Shown: positions 16,306-24,044 of the stretch, piece by piece
How the letters are laid out: each line of letters opens with the position of its first letter
Position numbering within the stretch: position 1 is the first letter of the stretch
Source of the DNA: CBDCCT01 sp965214995
GTDB lineage: Bacteria; Deinococcota; Deinococci; Deinococcales; Trueperaceae
Direction: 5' to 3'
Length of the DNA: 64,000 nt
Assembly (NCBI GenBank): GCA_965214995.1
Contig: CBDCCT010000002.1
Location: forward strand, 3,658,001-3,722,000
Notes under the pieces: model-generated
Told to the model about the DNA's origin: nothing
Seen by the model: the letters and a program-made list of their open reading frames with translations, nothing else
The model's database searches: none
Program-made: the position numbers and the translations under genes

Positions 16306-16355
16306 GCGCGCTCCCTTAAATCTGGACTGTCCGTACTTGGCCCGCAAACCTTGCA

Positions 16356-16384
16356 TGAATAGGTATTCAACAAATGCCGGTCAA
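16356..16384 (-). promoter_or_regulatory. Proximal promoter with palindromic operator TGAATAGGTATTCA
   Basis: On the minus strand TTGACC (16379-16384), 17 bp, TATTCA (16356-16361). The -10 box is one arm of a palindrome, TGAATA-GG-TATTCA (16356-16369). A repressor bound there would block transcription; the operon-encoded LacI protein is the obvious candidate. Confidence 0.55.
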
Positions 16385-16401
16385 CTTGCGGTTTAGGGAG
16401 C

Positions 16402-16431
16402 ACTATAAAGGGGGCGTGTTCTAACTGTCAA
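16402..16431 (-). promoter_or_regulatory. Distal sigma70-type promoter of the cupin-hydrolase-aldolase-LacI operon
   Basis: On the minus strand TTGACA (16426-16431), 18-bp spacer, TATAGT (16402-16407), close to consensus. It lies about 100 bp upstream of the cupin start. The transcript would pass through the palindrome at 16356-16369. Confidence 0.7.
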
Positions 16432-16546
16432 CCATCTAGAGCCGGGGCTCGAGCCACAAAAACAACGTCTGAGGGCAGAATCTGCTGAGTTACCCCGCTT
16501 CTCCGGCGCCTTTGGTGTTCTGACGCTCGAGCAAATCAAAGACAAG

Positions 16547-16586
16547 GTTGACAGAGAGGATGAATGCGTAGTACATTTCTGTCAAC
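16547..16586 (+). promoter_or_regulatory. Rightward promoter framed by a GTTGACAGA inverted repeat
   Basis: GTTGACAGA (16547-16555) is mirrored by TCTGTCAAC (16578-16586). Rightward, TTGACA (16548-16553), 18 bp, TACATT (16572-16577) makes a good promoter for the plus-strand genes of the island. The 388-bp gap 16306-16693 therefore holds divergent promoters and no gene. A leftward reading of the same repeat is also possible. Confidence 0.5.
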
Positions 16587-16693
16587 TTAACACAGCGGGT
16601 TGGCCCTTGACGCACCAAAGGTTTAGTGCAGCAAGCTAGTGCAACAGGCCCGGTATACATCACTTTCCGGCGCTTTACCCGGTTCGAAAAACG

Positions 16694-17104
16694 ATTGGAG
16701 GAGGCGAAGATGAAAAGAGCGCGCCCGACCTGCGCTTTTACGGCCCCTCGGACCGCGAGCTTTACGGCCGCGGCGACTATCAAACGTTCGTGCTCTCCCT
16801 CCTGGCGATGTTCCCCGACCTGTCGCTAAAAATTGACGACCTCTACTGGATGGGCAACGACGTAGAGGGCTACGTTACTTCAACGCGCTGGAGCGCGGTC
16901 GGCTCGCACCGCGGGCACGGGGTTTACGGCCCGCCCGCCGGGCGGCGCGTGCATATGTGGGGCATTACGCAGCACGTAGTTAAAGGCGGCAAGATTACGG
17001 AGGAGTGGATGATGTTTAACGAGCTCGGGGTGATGGCGACGCTTTTTCGGGAGGGGCTCGAGCCCCAATTTGAGCAGACGCCCGAACGAACCGAAACGAA
17101 TTAG
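16694..17104 (+). pseudogene. SnoaL-like protein, 5'-truncated remnant
   Basis: The frame encodes the C-terminal part of a SnoaL/polyketide-cyclase-like domain (LYGRGDYQTFVLSLLAMFPDLS, then VYGPPAGRRVHMWGITQHVV and ITEEWMMFNELGVM). It is clearly similar to both halves of the intact double-SnoaL protein at 18145-19305. The frame is open back to a stop at 16637 but contains no ATG, GTG or TTG before the conserved part. A ribosome-binding-like GGAGG followed by ATG at 16710 leads into the wrong frame. I read it as a gene that lost its 5' half, or a one-base frameshift. An alternative is a short protein starting at GTG 16790. Confidence 0.55.
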
Positions 17105-17113
17105 GCGGCAGCT

Positions 17114-17269
17114 ATGGCGACGTACATCAAAAAAGGCTGGGACGAGGCGGCGCGCGTGGAGATAGGCCGAAACTGCGTGAAGATTTGTGAGGCCGAGGGC
17201 TTCGCCGGTCACAAGCGCCAGGCCGAGTTGAGGGTCGCGCGCTACAGCCGAGAAGTCCCGGCGGGCTAA
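17114..17269 (+). pseudogene. Histidinol-dehydrogenase-like remnant, internally deleted
   Basis: This 51-codon frame starts with MATYIKKG, like the N-terminus of HisD-type dehydrogenases of the sulfopropanediol dehydrogenase branch. It then jumps to something like their extreme C-terminus (CVKICEAEGFAGHKRQAELR). The roughly 380 residues expected between are missing, as if an internal deletion fused both ends. The family match rests on short stretches and is tentative. It directly follows the broken SnoaL gene, which suggests decay of an ancestral dehydrogenase/SnoaL catabolic operon. Confidence 0.45.
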
Positions 17270-17297
17270 CGTTCATGACCCTCGATGTTTTGTTGAG

Positions 17298-18059
17298 TTG
17301 CGCGTGCCCTCGTTAATCTCTTTGGAAGGCAAGCGGGCGGTGGTCACGGGCGCGGCGGGCGGCATCGGCTCGGCCGTCACGCGCCAGCTCGCGGAGGCGG
17401 GCTGTATGGTGGTATTGACCTACCGGAGCAGCCGGGCCGAAGCGGAGGCCCTGGCCCGGTCCCTGCCCGGCGAGGGGCACGTGGCGCTGCCCCTGGACGT
17501 GGGGGAGAGCGGGAGCGCCCGCGCGCTCGCCGAGGCGGTGGAGGGGCGTTACGGCGGGCTCGACATCCTCGTCAACAACGCCGGTCTGACCCGCTACGTC
17601 GCGCACGACGACCTGGACGGTCTGGACGACGGGCTCATCGACGAAATCTTCCGCGTGAACTGGCGCGGCGCGTTTTCGTGCGTTCGCGCGTTCAAAGGGT
17701 TGCTGACGGGGGGCGACGGCGGCCTAGTCGTCAACATCTCGTCCATCGCGGGCACCACGGGCGAGGGGAGCAACGTGGCCTACTGCGCCTCCAAGGCGGC
17801 GCTCGACTCGATGACGCGCTCTCTGGCGAGGGCGCTGGCACCCCACATCCGCGTCGTCTCGGTCGCGCCGGGGCTCGTCGAGGGGGTGTATGCGAGAAAG
17901 CTCGAGCCCGCCTGGCGCGAGGCTCAAGTCGCGCGGACCCCGCTGCGCCGCCTTGCCGAGGCCGACGACGTGGCAACGGCCGTGCTGGCCGTTGCCACGT
18001 TGCTCCCCTTTACGACCGGCGATATCATTCACGTGGACGGCGGTCGCCCCCTGACCTAA
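17298..18059 (+). CDS. Short-chain dehydrogenase/reductase
   Basis: Classical SDR of 253 residues. Cofactor motif VTGAAGGIGSAV (TGxxxGxG), NNAG at about residue 91, the catalytic serine in NISSIAG and the YxxxK pair in YCASKAALDSM, plus the C-terminal GDIIHVDGG. The start is uncertain: TTG at 17298 or GTG at 17304, both short of a clear ribosome binding site. It would oxidise or reduce a hydroxy acid or sugar acid in the catabolic island. It is followed by the double-SnoaL protein after 85 nt. Confidence 0.88.
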   Translation: MRVPSLISLEGKRAVVTGAAGGIGSAVTRQLAEAGCMVVLTYRSSRAEAEALARSLPGEGHVALPLDVGESGSARALAEAVEGRYGGLDILVNNAGLTRYVAHDDLDGLDDGLIDEIFRVNWRGAFSCVRAFKGLLTGGDGGLVVNISSIAGTTGEGSNVAYCASKAALDSMTRSLARALAPHIRVVSVAPGLVEGVYARKLEPAWREAQVARTPLRRLAEADDVATAVLAVATLLPFTTGDIIHVDGGRPLT

Positions 18060-18144
18060 ACTTGTACGTGAGGTGTAGGCGAGGCCGGGTCGCCAGTCTC
18101 ACAAGTCACCAATCCCGAATCCGCCAACCACTAAAGGAGTCTCC

Positions 18145-19305
18145 ATGCCGGAAACGAAAGCCGAAAAAGAAGCCGCGAAAACCCAGAGCGCGCCGGACTC
18201 GAGCAAATTGCAAGACACCCCCGCCGGCCCCATCGGCGACGTGCCCAACACCGACATCAGCAAGTGGATGTCCCCCGACCGCGCCAAGCGCCAGGCGCTA
18301 CGGGGTTTTGACGACGACTACGTCGACATCGTGGACTACATCGTGCGGAGCACGCACAAGATTTGGGAAGAGCGGCAGATAGGGCTCATCTACAGCCACT
18401 ACCGCCACAACGCGCAGGTCCACACCTCGGACGGCCTCACCTACGGGCGCGACGACTGGATCGCGGCGTCGGTCAAGACGATGGCCGCTTACCCCGACTG
18501 CCGCTTGTACGCCGACGACGTGATCTGGTCGGGAGACGAAGAGGTGGGCTTTCACTCCTCGCACCGCATCGTCTGGACGGGCCACAACACGGGCTACAGC
18601 GCCTACGGCCCGCCCACCGGGCGCAAGGTCACGCGGCAGGGCATCGCGCACTGCTTTGTCAAGGAAAACCGCATCATCGAGGAGTGGGTCGCCAGAGACG
18701 AGCTCGCGCTCGTGCGGCAGCTCGGGTTGGACGAAATAGCGCTCGCCAAAAGGGTGGCGGCGCAGGAGGCCGCGCGCGGCGTCAAGCTTCCCAAAACCCT
18801 CACGCGCGGTGAGGTCGAGAGGATGCGCGGGCAGTTGCCCCCGGAGGTGGCCGAGCCCTCGAGCGAGGACCCCGAAGGACTCGTGCGGCGCGCCTTGCAC
18901 GAGGTCTGGAACTGGCGCATGGTGGGCCGGGTGGGGGACTATTTCGCCGCCAACTTGTTCTGCTGGACCGCGCCGCACCGCCTCATCTACGGGCGGGGCG
19001 ACTACGGGGCGTACGTGCTCGAGCTCCTCGCCGCCTTTCCCGATTTGGCGATTACGGTGGACCACCAGTGTCACGTTGCCAGGGGCGACGAGGCCCGCGT
19101 GGCGACGCGCTGGTTTATGCACGGCACCCACGAAGGCCCCGGCCCCTACGGCGAACCGACCGGCAAGCGCGTCCACCTCTTCGGCATCAGCCATCACGAC
19201 CTCCAGGGGGGCGTCATCGTGCGCGAGCACACCGCGTTCGACGCGTTCGCGCTCCTCAAGCAGATTTATTGGCCGGACGGTGACAACGGTCAAGTGTCCG
19301 TTTAG
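18145..19305 (+). CDS. Double SnoaL-like domain protein
   Basis: Soluble protein of 386 residues made of two SnoaL-like (NTF2-fold) domains, about residues 50-190 and 240-370. Domain 1 has GLTYGRDDWIAASVKTMAAYPD and YGPPTGRKVTRQGIAH; domain 2 repeats it as LIYGRGDYGAYVLELLAAFPD and YGEPTGKRVHLFGISHHDL. These domains act as aldol cyclases, isomerases or small-molecule binders; the substrate here is unknown. The first 45 residues are charged and probably disordered. The ATG follows AAAGGAG by about 6 nt. Seven to ten nucleotides later starts the sarcosine-oxidase-like gene, so the two are probably co-translated. The upstream remnant at 16694 was once a relative. Confidence 0.82.
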   Translation: MPETKAEKEAAKTQSAPDSSKLQDTPAGPIGDVPNTDISKWMSPDRAKRQALRGFDDDYVDIVDYIVRSTHKIWEERQIGLIYSHYRHNAQVHTSDGLTYGRDDWIAASVKTMAAYPDCRLYADDVIWSGDEEVGFHSSHRIVWTGHNTGYSAYGPPTGRKVTRQGIAHCFVKENRIIEEWVARDELALVRQLGLDEIALAKRVAAQEAARGVKLPKTLTRGEVERMRGQLPPEVAEPSSEDPEGLVRRALHEVWNWRMVGRVGDYFAANLFCWTAPHRLIYGRGDYGAYVLELLAAFPDLAITVDHQCHVARGDEARVATRWFMHGTHEGPGPYGEPTGKRVHLFGISHHDLQGGVIVREHTAFDAFALLKQIYWPDGDNGQVSV

Positions 19306-19314
19306 GGGGCGGTG

Positions 19315-20448
19315 ATGGCTTACGACGTTATCGTCGTCGGCGTGGGCGGGATGGGCAGCGCGACCGTTTACCAGCTCGCCAAACGTGGGGCGCGCGTGCT
19401 GGGGCTCGAGCGCTTCGACGTGCCCCACGACCGAGGCTCCTCGCACGGCGTCAACCGCATCATCCGCCTCGCGTACTACGAGGACCCTTCATACGTGCCG
19501 CTGTTGAGGCGCTCTTATGAACTGTGGCGGGAGCTCGAGCGTGACACAGACGAGCAAATCTTATTTGTCACGGGTTCGGTGGACGCCGGGCCGGAAGATA
19601 ACGAGGTGTTTAGAGGTTCTTACGAATCGTGTTTGGAGCACGGCATCCCGCACGAGGTCCTCAACCACAGCGAACTGCGCGAGCGCTTTCCCGGCTACAG
19701 GCTCCCCAAAGGCCATTACGCCCTCTACCAAGAGGAGGGCGGGTTTTTGCTCTCGGAACGCTGCATCGTCAACCACGTCATGTTCGCGCAGAGTTTGGGT
19801 GCCGAGGTGAGGGCCAGGGAGCGGGTGCTGGACTGGCGCGCGGCGGACAACCACGTCACGGTGCGCACCGACCGCGGCTCCTATGAGGCGGGCGCGCTCG
19901 TCGTCACCGCGGGCGCGTGGGCTTCAACGCTCGTGCCCGGTTTGGGCGAGAACGCGAGGGCCGAGCGGCAGGTTCTGGGCTGGTTTCAGCCCCGCGCGCT
20001 CGAGCTTTTCTCCCCCCAACGCTTCCCCGTTTTCAACCTCATGGTGGACGAGGGGCGCTACTACGGCTTTCCCGCTTACGGCACGCCCGGTTTCAAGATA
20101 GGCCGCTACCACCACCTAGACGAGCAGGTAGACCCCGACGCGGTCGACAGGGAAGTTCACGCGGCGGACGAGGACATCTTGCGCGCCTGCGTCTCCCGCT
20201 ACTTCCCCGAGGCGAACGGCCCCACGATGGCGCTCAAAACCTGCCTATTCACCAACTCCCCCGATGAGCATTTCATCATCGGGGCGCACCCCGAACACCA
20301 CAACGTGAGCTTTGCGGCGGGCTTTTCGGGGCACGGCTACAAGTTTTGCAGCGTGGTGGGGGAGACCTTGGCGGAGTTGGCGACCCTGGGCGAAACGAGG
20401 CACCCCGTCAAGCTGTTCGACCCGGCGCGCTACCTCGGCCGGAGTTAG
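19315..20448 (+). CDS. FAD-dependent amine/amino-acid oxidase, monomeric sarcosine oxidase family
   Basis: Flavoenzyme of about 377 residues. The dinucleotide-binding VIVVGVGGMGSATVYQLA is at the N-terminus, RGSSHGVNRIIRLAY is the family flavin motif, and CLFTNSPDEHFIIG carries the cysteine that binds FAD covalently in MSOX/MTOX enzymes. SGHGYKF closes the active site near the C-terminus. Expected reaction: oxidative demethylation or deamination of an N-methyl or secondary amino acid with release of peroxide. GTG at 19312 is an alternative start one codon earlier. It is last in the SDR, SnoaL, oxidase run and has a paralogue at 39076-40206. Confidence 0.88.
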   Translation: MAYDVIVVGVGGMGSATVYQLAKRGARVLGLERFDVPHDRGSSHGVNRIIRLAYYEDPSYVPLLRRSYELWRELERDTDEQILFVTGSVDAGPEDNEVFRGSYESCLEHGIPHEVLNHSELRERFPGYRLPKGHYALYQEEGGFLLSERCIVNHVMFAQSLGAEVRARERVLDWRAADNHVTVRTDRGSYEAGALVVTAGAWASTLVPGLGENARAERQVLGWFQPRALELFSPQRFPVFNLMVDEGRYYGFPAYGTPGFKIGRYHHLDEQVDPDAVDREVHAADEDILRACVSRYFPEANGPTMALKTCLFTNSPDEHFIIGAHPEHHNVSFAAGFSGHGYKFCSVVGETLAELATLGETRHPVKLFDPARYLGRS

Positions 20449-20471
20449 GAGGGCGAAAGCTCCGGATTCCC

Positions 20472-20500
20472 TTCACAAACTCCCGAACCTGTGCTACACT
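20472..20500 (+). promoter_or_regulatory. Sigma70-type promoter in the 20.5-kb intergenic region
   Basis: TTCACA (20472-20477), 17-bp spacer, TACACT (20495-20500). It points into a 386-bp gap without a convincing gene, so it either drives the acetyltransferase/amine oxidase pair with a long leader or a small RNA. Confidence 0.6.
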
Positions 20501-20834
20501 CACCCAAGACGAGTTAAAGGGAGCGTGAAAGTTTCAAGACAACCCTGCAGTGTGAGTCGACCAAGTGAAGCCGTTTGGTTTCGGGAGGCATACTCTCGCG
20601 TGAAGGTTGTGGAGAAGCAGAAACCGATCAGGGAAAGGCCCGCTGGGTTGTTTGGGTTGCTGTCTGTTAACAGCCCCGGTGTGCCGGCTGAGGCGAACAA
20701 ACTCACCCTATTGTCTTCTTTGTTTTTCCCAATTTGTAACGAACTCGCGTTTTGGCGAGGTGCCGCTCTTTGGTGAACGGCCAGGCTTTAATAAGGTTAA
20801 TATCAAAGCCGACGCAGGGGTCTGAACAGTCGTT
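20501..20834 (+). other. Unassigned transcribed region: small ORF or small RNA
   Basis: Behind the promoter at 20472-20500 lies a frame from GTG 20525 to 20776 (83 codons) preceded too closely by AAAGGGAG. Its translation resembles nothing I know. The stretch also has two neighbouring hairpins around 20655-20690 (GCTGT/ACAGC and CCGG/CCGG) and a T-rich run near 20710-20730. Base composition is lower in GC than the flanks. I cannot decide between a non-coding RNA, a long 5' leader and a decayed gene. Confidence 0.3.
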
Positions 20835-21677
20835 ATGATGGCCCATACAGGTAAGACCAAAGCGGAAGAGACTAAAACTAACGAGAACAAAGACCACAGG
20901 CCCAGAGTTAGAAAGACCGAAACTAAGTTTAGCTACAGAATCGAAGAAGCGAGCTTTCACCACGGGCGTGGGGTTTACGAGGCTATCTGTCTAGCCAACG
21001 CCCTCGACCCCACACGCCACATCTCGGGCGTGTTTGGCCTGAAGGAGTGGCGGGCGCTTTTAGGGCGTTTTCCTGGAGGGCAGCTCGTTGCGATTGCCGA
21101 CATAGGCGGGCAGGAAAAAGTTATCGGCGTGGCGTTGTCGTTGCGGATGAACTTTGACCCGTCCGCGAAGCCGTTGCGTTGGTACGACGTCATAGGCGAC
21201 CTCACCCTCGCCAACCACGACCCCAAAGGCGCGTGGCTCTACGGCGTCGAGAAGGCCGTCCACCCCGATTTTCAGGGTTTAGGCGTCGGCTCGGCGCTCT
21301 ATGAAGCGCAGTTCGCGCTCGTCGAGAAGGAGGGGCTCGAGGGCATCCTCGCGGGCGGGATGCTCAAAGGTTACGCGCGTTATAAACACCAGATGTCGGT
21401 ACACGATTACGCCGAGAGGGTGGTGCGCGGCGAGATTTTCGACCCCACGGTGAGCGTGCAGATGCGGCGGGGTTTTAAGCCCTGCGGGGTCATCGAGAAC
21501 TACGCCTGGGACGCGCAAGCCGAGCACACGGGGATGCTCATTGTGTGGGAGCCGCCGAAAGTTTTGTCTCCTAAGCCTTTATCTACTAATAAGCCTTTAT
21601 CTACTAAACCTCGAGCTCCCAAGCCTCTATCCAGCAATCTAGCCCCCAAGCCTCGAGCCCAGAGGCCGCGCTTATGA
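20835..21677 (+). CDS. GNAT-family N-acetyltransferase with repetitive C-terminal tail
   Basis: Protein of about 280 residues. The acetyl-CoA loop of the GNAT fold is visible as AVHPDFQGLGVGSALYEAQF (about residues 144-163), preceded by GVALSLRMNF. The first 35 residues are very polar (KTKAEETKTNENKD) and the real start may be internal, since no ribosome binding site precedes the ATG pair at 20835/20838. The C-terminal 35 residues are a low-complexity run of KPLSTN-like hexapeptides encoded by an imperfect 18-bp tandem repeat. The stop TGA overlaps the ATG of the amine oxidase gene (ATGA), so the pair is coupled. A polyamine or amino-acid acetyltransferase role fits the neighbourhood but is inferred. 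Confidence 0.75.
   Translation: MMAHTGKTKAEETKTNENKDHRPRVRKTETKFSYRIEEASFHHGRGVYEAICLANALDPTRHISGVFGLKEWRALLGRFPGGQLVAIADIGGQEKVIGVALSLRMNFDPSAKPLRWYDVIGDLTLANHDPKGAWLYGVEKAVHPDFQGLGVGSALYEAQFALVEKEGLEGILAGGMLKGYARYKHQMSVHDYAERVVRGEIFDPTVSVQMRRGFKPCGVIENYAWDAQAEHTGMLIVWEPPKVLSPKPLSTNKPLSTKPRAPKPLSSNLAPKPRAQRPRL
21573..21607 (+). repeat. 18-bp coding tandem repeat
   Basis: Two copies of AAGCCTTTATCTACTAAT (21573-21590; 21591-21607 lacking the last base) encode KPLSTN twice within the acetyltransferase tail. Degenerate copies (KPRAP, KPLSSN, KPRAQ) continue to the stop codon. Confidence 0.7.
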
Positions 21678-23035
21678 GCACGCTCGTCATCGGCGCGGGC
21701 GTGGCGGGTCTGGCGGCGGCGCGCGCGCTTAAAGAGGCGGGGGAGAGGGTGGTGGTGCTCGAGGCCAAGAACCGCACCGGCGGCCGCACCCACACCTCTT
21801 ACGACTTCGCCGACGTGCCCGTCGAGTTGGGCGCGGAGTTCATTCACGGCGACCGCGTGGCGACCTGGGAGCTTATCCGGAGCTTGAATTTGAGAACGCT
21901 CCACTGGCGTAAAACGGACGATTCGCTCATAAGGTTGGAAGACGGCGCGTGGCTGACGATGGCCGAGGCGCAGGCTAATCACCCCGATTTCGACATCACC
22001 CGCACGTGGCGGCTCCCCGAGGTGGAGCCGCTTCCTTTTGAGACTTGGCGCGACTATTTAACCCGTATCGGTTTTTCTCGAGACCAGCTCCGCTACGTCG
22101 GGCGTTCCTACGCCAACGCCTGCGGCGAGTCGATGCGCTTTTTGAGCGCTGCTGCGATGGTGGAGCACCTGCGCGAGAAGGGGGAAGAGGGCGGTCTCGG
22201 CGATTACCGTCTTTTAGACGGGTACAGCAAGCTGGTCGAGAGTTTGGGGGAGGGGCTTACTGTTCACCTCAACAGTCCCGTCGCCGAAATTGCTTGGTCG
22301 GTACGGGGCGGCGTCCGCGTGCGGACCTCGGGCGGCGCGTTACACAGCGCCGACACCGCGGTGCTGGCGGTTCCTTTAGGCGTGTTGCAAAGTGCTATCG
22401 CTTTCAAACCGACTTTGCCCGAACTCAAGCAGAGCGCCCTCGCCGGGCTGCGCATGGGGCCGGTTATCAAGCTCATCTACCGCTTCGCCGAGCCGATTGT
22501 GCCGGAGGGCGTCATGGCGATTTACAGCCGCTTAAACCCGCCGATGTGGTGGTCGCCGTCGTTCGGCCATTCCACCAAGCAGCACGTCTGGACCGCGTTC
22601 GTGTCGGGCGACGGCGCGATGAGGCTTCTGGAGGGCGGGGAAGAGGCGGCGTTGGCTGGGGGTCTGGCCTCGTTGCGCGAGGAGTTGGACCGGCCCGATT
22701 TGGAGGCCGAAGCCTCGAGGCTCGTCAACTGGCCCGCCGACCCCTTCGCCAGGGGCGGCTACAGCTTCGTTCTGCCCGGCCATCACGGCGCGCGGCACAA
22801 GCTCGCCGCGCCCACCCCGCCGCTCTTTTGGGCGGGCGAGGCCACCGAGCCCGAGCACCGCGCCGCCACCGTCCACGGCGCCTTTTTGAGCGGCAGACGC
22901 GCCGCTACCGAGTTGTTGAGCTATGAAGGCGACGTGGTCCCGCCCATTGCCGCCAGGGTTGACGGCGCACAAACCTCTCCTTTGCCCGCCCCCGCGCGTT
23001 CAGCTTTGGGAGAAGACAAAGGAGATTTTTTCTAG
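21674..23035 (+). CDS. Flavin-containing monoamine/polyamine oxidase
   Basis: FAD-dependent amine oxidase of 453 residues. The N-terminal Rossmann motif TLVIGAGVAGLAAARALKEAG, the RTGGRTHTS flavin loop, VELGAEFIHG, and the C-terminal LFWAGEATEPEHRAATVHGA that closes over FAD are complete. It should oxidise a primary or poly-amine to an aldehyde, ammonia and peroxide, feeding the transaminases downstream. The ATG overlaps the acetyltransferase stop (ATGA). The end of the protein after LLSYEGD is a Pro/Ala-rich tail. The coding sequence for the last 40-50 residues recurs, diverged, at about 23886-24025. Confidence 0.9.
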   Translation: MSTLVIGAGVAGLAAARALKEAGERVVVLEAKNRTGGRTHTSYDFADVPVELGAEFIHGDRVATWELIRSLNLRTLHWRKTDDSLIRLEDGAWLTMAEAQANHPDFDITRTWRLPEVEPLPFETWRDYLTRIGFSRDQLRYVGRSYANACGESMRFLSAAAMVEHLREKGEEGGLGDYRLLDGYSKLVESLGEGLTVHLNSPVAEIAWSVRGGVRVRTSGGALHSADTAVLAVPLGVLQSAIAFKPTLPELKQSALAGLRMGPVIKLIYRFAEPIVPEGVMAIYSRLNPPMWWSPSFGHSTKQHVWTAFVSGDGAMRLLEGGEEAALAGGLASLREELDRPDLEAEASRLVNWPADPFARGGYSFVLPGHHGARHKLAAPTPPLFWAGEATEPEHRAATVHGAFLSGRRAATELLSYEGDVVPPIAARVDGAQTSPLPAPARSALGEDKGDFF

Positions 23036-23047
23036 CCGGTGCCGTTT

Positions 23048-23434
23048 TTAGGTGCTCTGGTGAAAGTGGCACACGACCGGGCCGAGAAACAGGTAGTCGT
23101 TGGAGCCTTCCCACAGGGGCTCGAGCTCTAAGGTGTTGTTGCCGCTTCTCCGCAGAATATTCGGGCCCACCACCGCGCTGATGCGGTCATAGACAATCGT
23201 GCCGTGGCTCACCCAGCGGTTGGCGATAAAGGTCGTAATGGGCGTGCCGTTCACCCGTACCCGCACGCTCATGTTCTCGTCGCCCGAGCGGAAGCCGCCG
23301 AGAACGGCCACATCGAGCACCGCGTTCGAGTTGTGACGGCCGCCCGTGTTAAAGGTTTTCGCGTAGACGGGCGTGGCCGAGCGCGTAACGAAGTCGTTTT
23401 TCGTGACGACGGTGAAGTCCGAAAGAACGGGCAT
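23048..23434 (-). CDS. Hypothetical beta-rich protein
   Basis: Frame of 128 codons whose translation looks like a real small globular protein: alternating hydrophobic strands (VLDVAVLGGFRSGDENMSVRV, FIANRWVSHGTIVYDRIS, NTLELEPLWEGSNDYLFLG), few charged runs, and an ending VVCHFHQST. I do not recognise a family; the pattern suggests a beta sandwich. Its ATG overlaps the TAA of the upstream small gene by one base (TAATG), which argues for a genuine two-gene operon. It lies on the opposite strand to all neighbours, between the amine oxidase and the duplicated fragment. Confidence 0.6.
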   Translation of the reverse strand: MPVLSDFTVVTKNDFVTRSATPVYAKTFNTGGRHNSNAVLDVAVLGGFRSGDENMSVRVRVNGTPITTFIANRWVSHGTIVYDRISAVVGPNILRRSGNNTLELEPLWEGSNDYLFLGPVVCHFHQST

Positions 23435-23634
23435 TACGCGCTCCTTTCGAGTTGCGCCGACGTGTCAAAGGCGAGGCCGAAGTCGATATCAAGCTTGCTG
23501 GCTAAGAGACCGATTTGGGCGATGGGGTCGTCTTTGGGCAAATCCTCGAGGTCGGCCTCGAGGCCGTCTATGTGACGCGTCTGGGCGAGTTCGCGCAGTT
23601 CTGCCGCGCGTTTGTTGAGCGCTTCTTTTTCCAT
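23434..23634 (-). CDS. Hypothetical small protein
   Basis: A 66-residue acidic, helical protein (EKEALNKRAAELRELAQTRH, then LEADLEDLPKDDPIAQIGLLASKLDIDFG). The ATG at 23632-23634 is chosen because GGAGG lies 9 nt upstream. No export signal. It overlaps the following 128-codon gene by one base, so they are probably co-expressed partners. Family unknown. Confidence 0.55.
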   Translation of the reverse strand: MEKEALNKRAAELRELAQTRHIDGLEADLEDLPKDDPIAQIGLLASKLDIDFGLAFDTSAQLERSA

Positions 23635-23804
23635 GCTGACAATCCTCCAAAGGGGTGTTGACGGTTGAGGTGGGTGGACATGCACTCCTTTCTTGCTGAA
23701 GTAAGGCTAGTTTGCGAAATGGGGCCTGACCAAGGCCTGACCGCCCTGTCAACATAAAAAATCCGCTAGAATAACTCTTAATCTTTTTGTGAAAGCAGGT
23801 TTTT

Positions 23805-24025
23805 GTGGCCCTAAAGCACCTCTCACCCGTCTGGACGCACCTCACCTTTATTAAGCCCGTTCGCGGCGAAGGCATCCATCCACAGCGCGCTCCTAAGCGG
23901 CAGACGCGCCGCCGCCGAGTTGTTGAGATGAGGGCGACGTGGTCCCGCCCATTGCCGCCAGGGTTGACGCGGCGCAGGAGCGGGTGGACAAGCGCGTCCC
24001 TTCAGTTGTGGGGGAGAAGTGGGCT
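23805..24025 (+). pseudogene. Chimeric fragment: aminotransferase 5' end fused to amine oxidase 3' end
   Basis: From GTG 23805 the sequence repeats the first 27 or so codons of the aminotransferase at 25091 (ALKHLSPVWTHLT, KPVRGEGI) with about one change in eight bases. At about 23885 it switches to a diverged copy of the amine oxidase 3' end (compare 23895-24000 with 22890-22985: the run around GACGTGGTCCCGCCCATTGC is identical). The frame continues to 24041 as nonsense (RQTRRRRVVEM). This is a scar of a tandem duplication followed by deletion, not a functional gene. Confidence 0.75.
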
Positions 24026-24044
24026 CGAGGGCGTAAAATGAGAC

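Noticed and set aside
16490..16783. 97-codon minus frame in the divergent promoter region
   Set aside because: It covers promoter elements and the SnoaL remnant on the other strand, and lacks a recognisable protein pattern.
18298..19446. Long antisense frame of 382 codons on the minus strand
   Set aside because: It mirrors the double-SnoaL gene and its translation is rich in Arg/His/Ala/Val without domain pattern; typical shadow in high-GC DNA.
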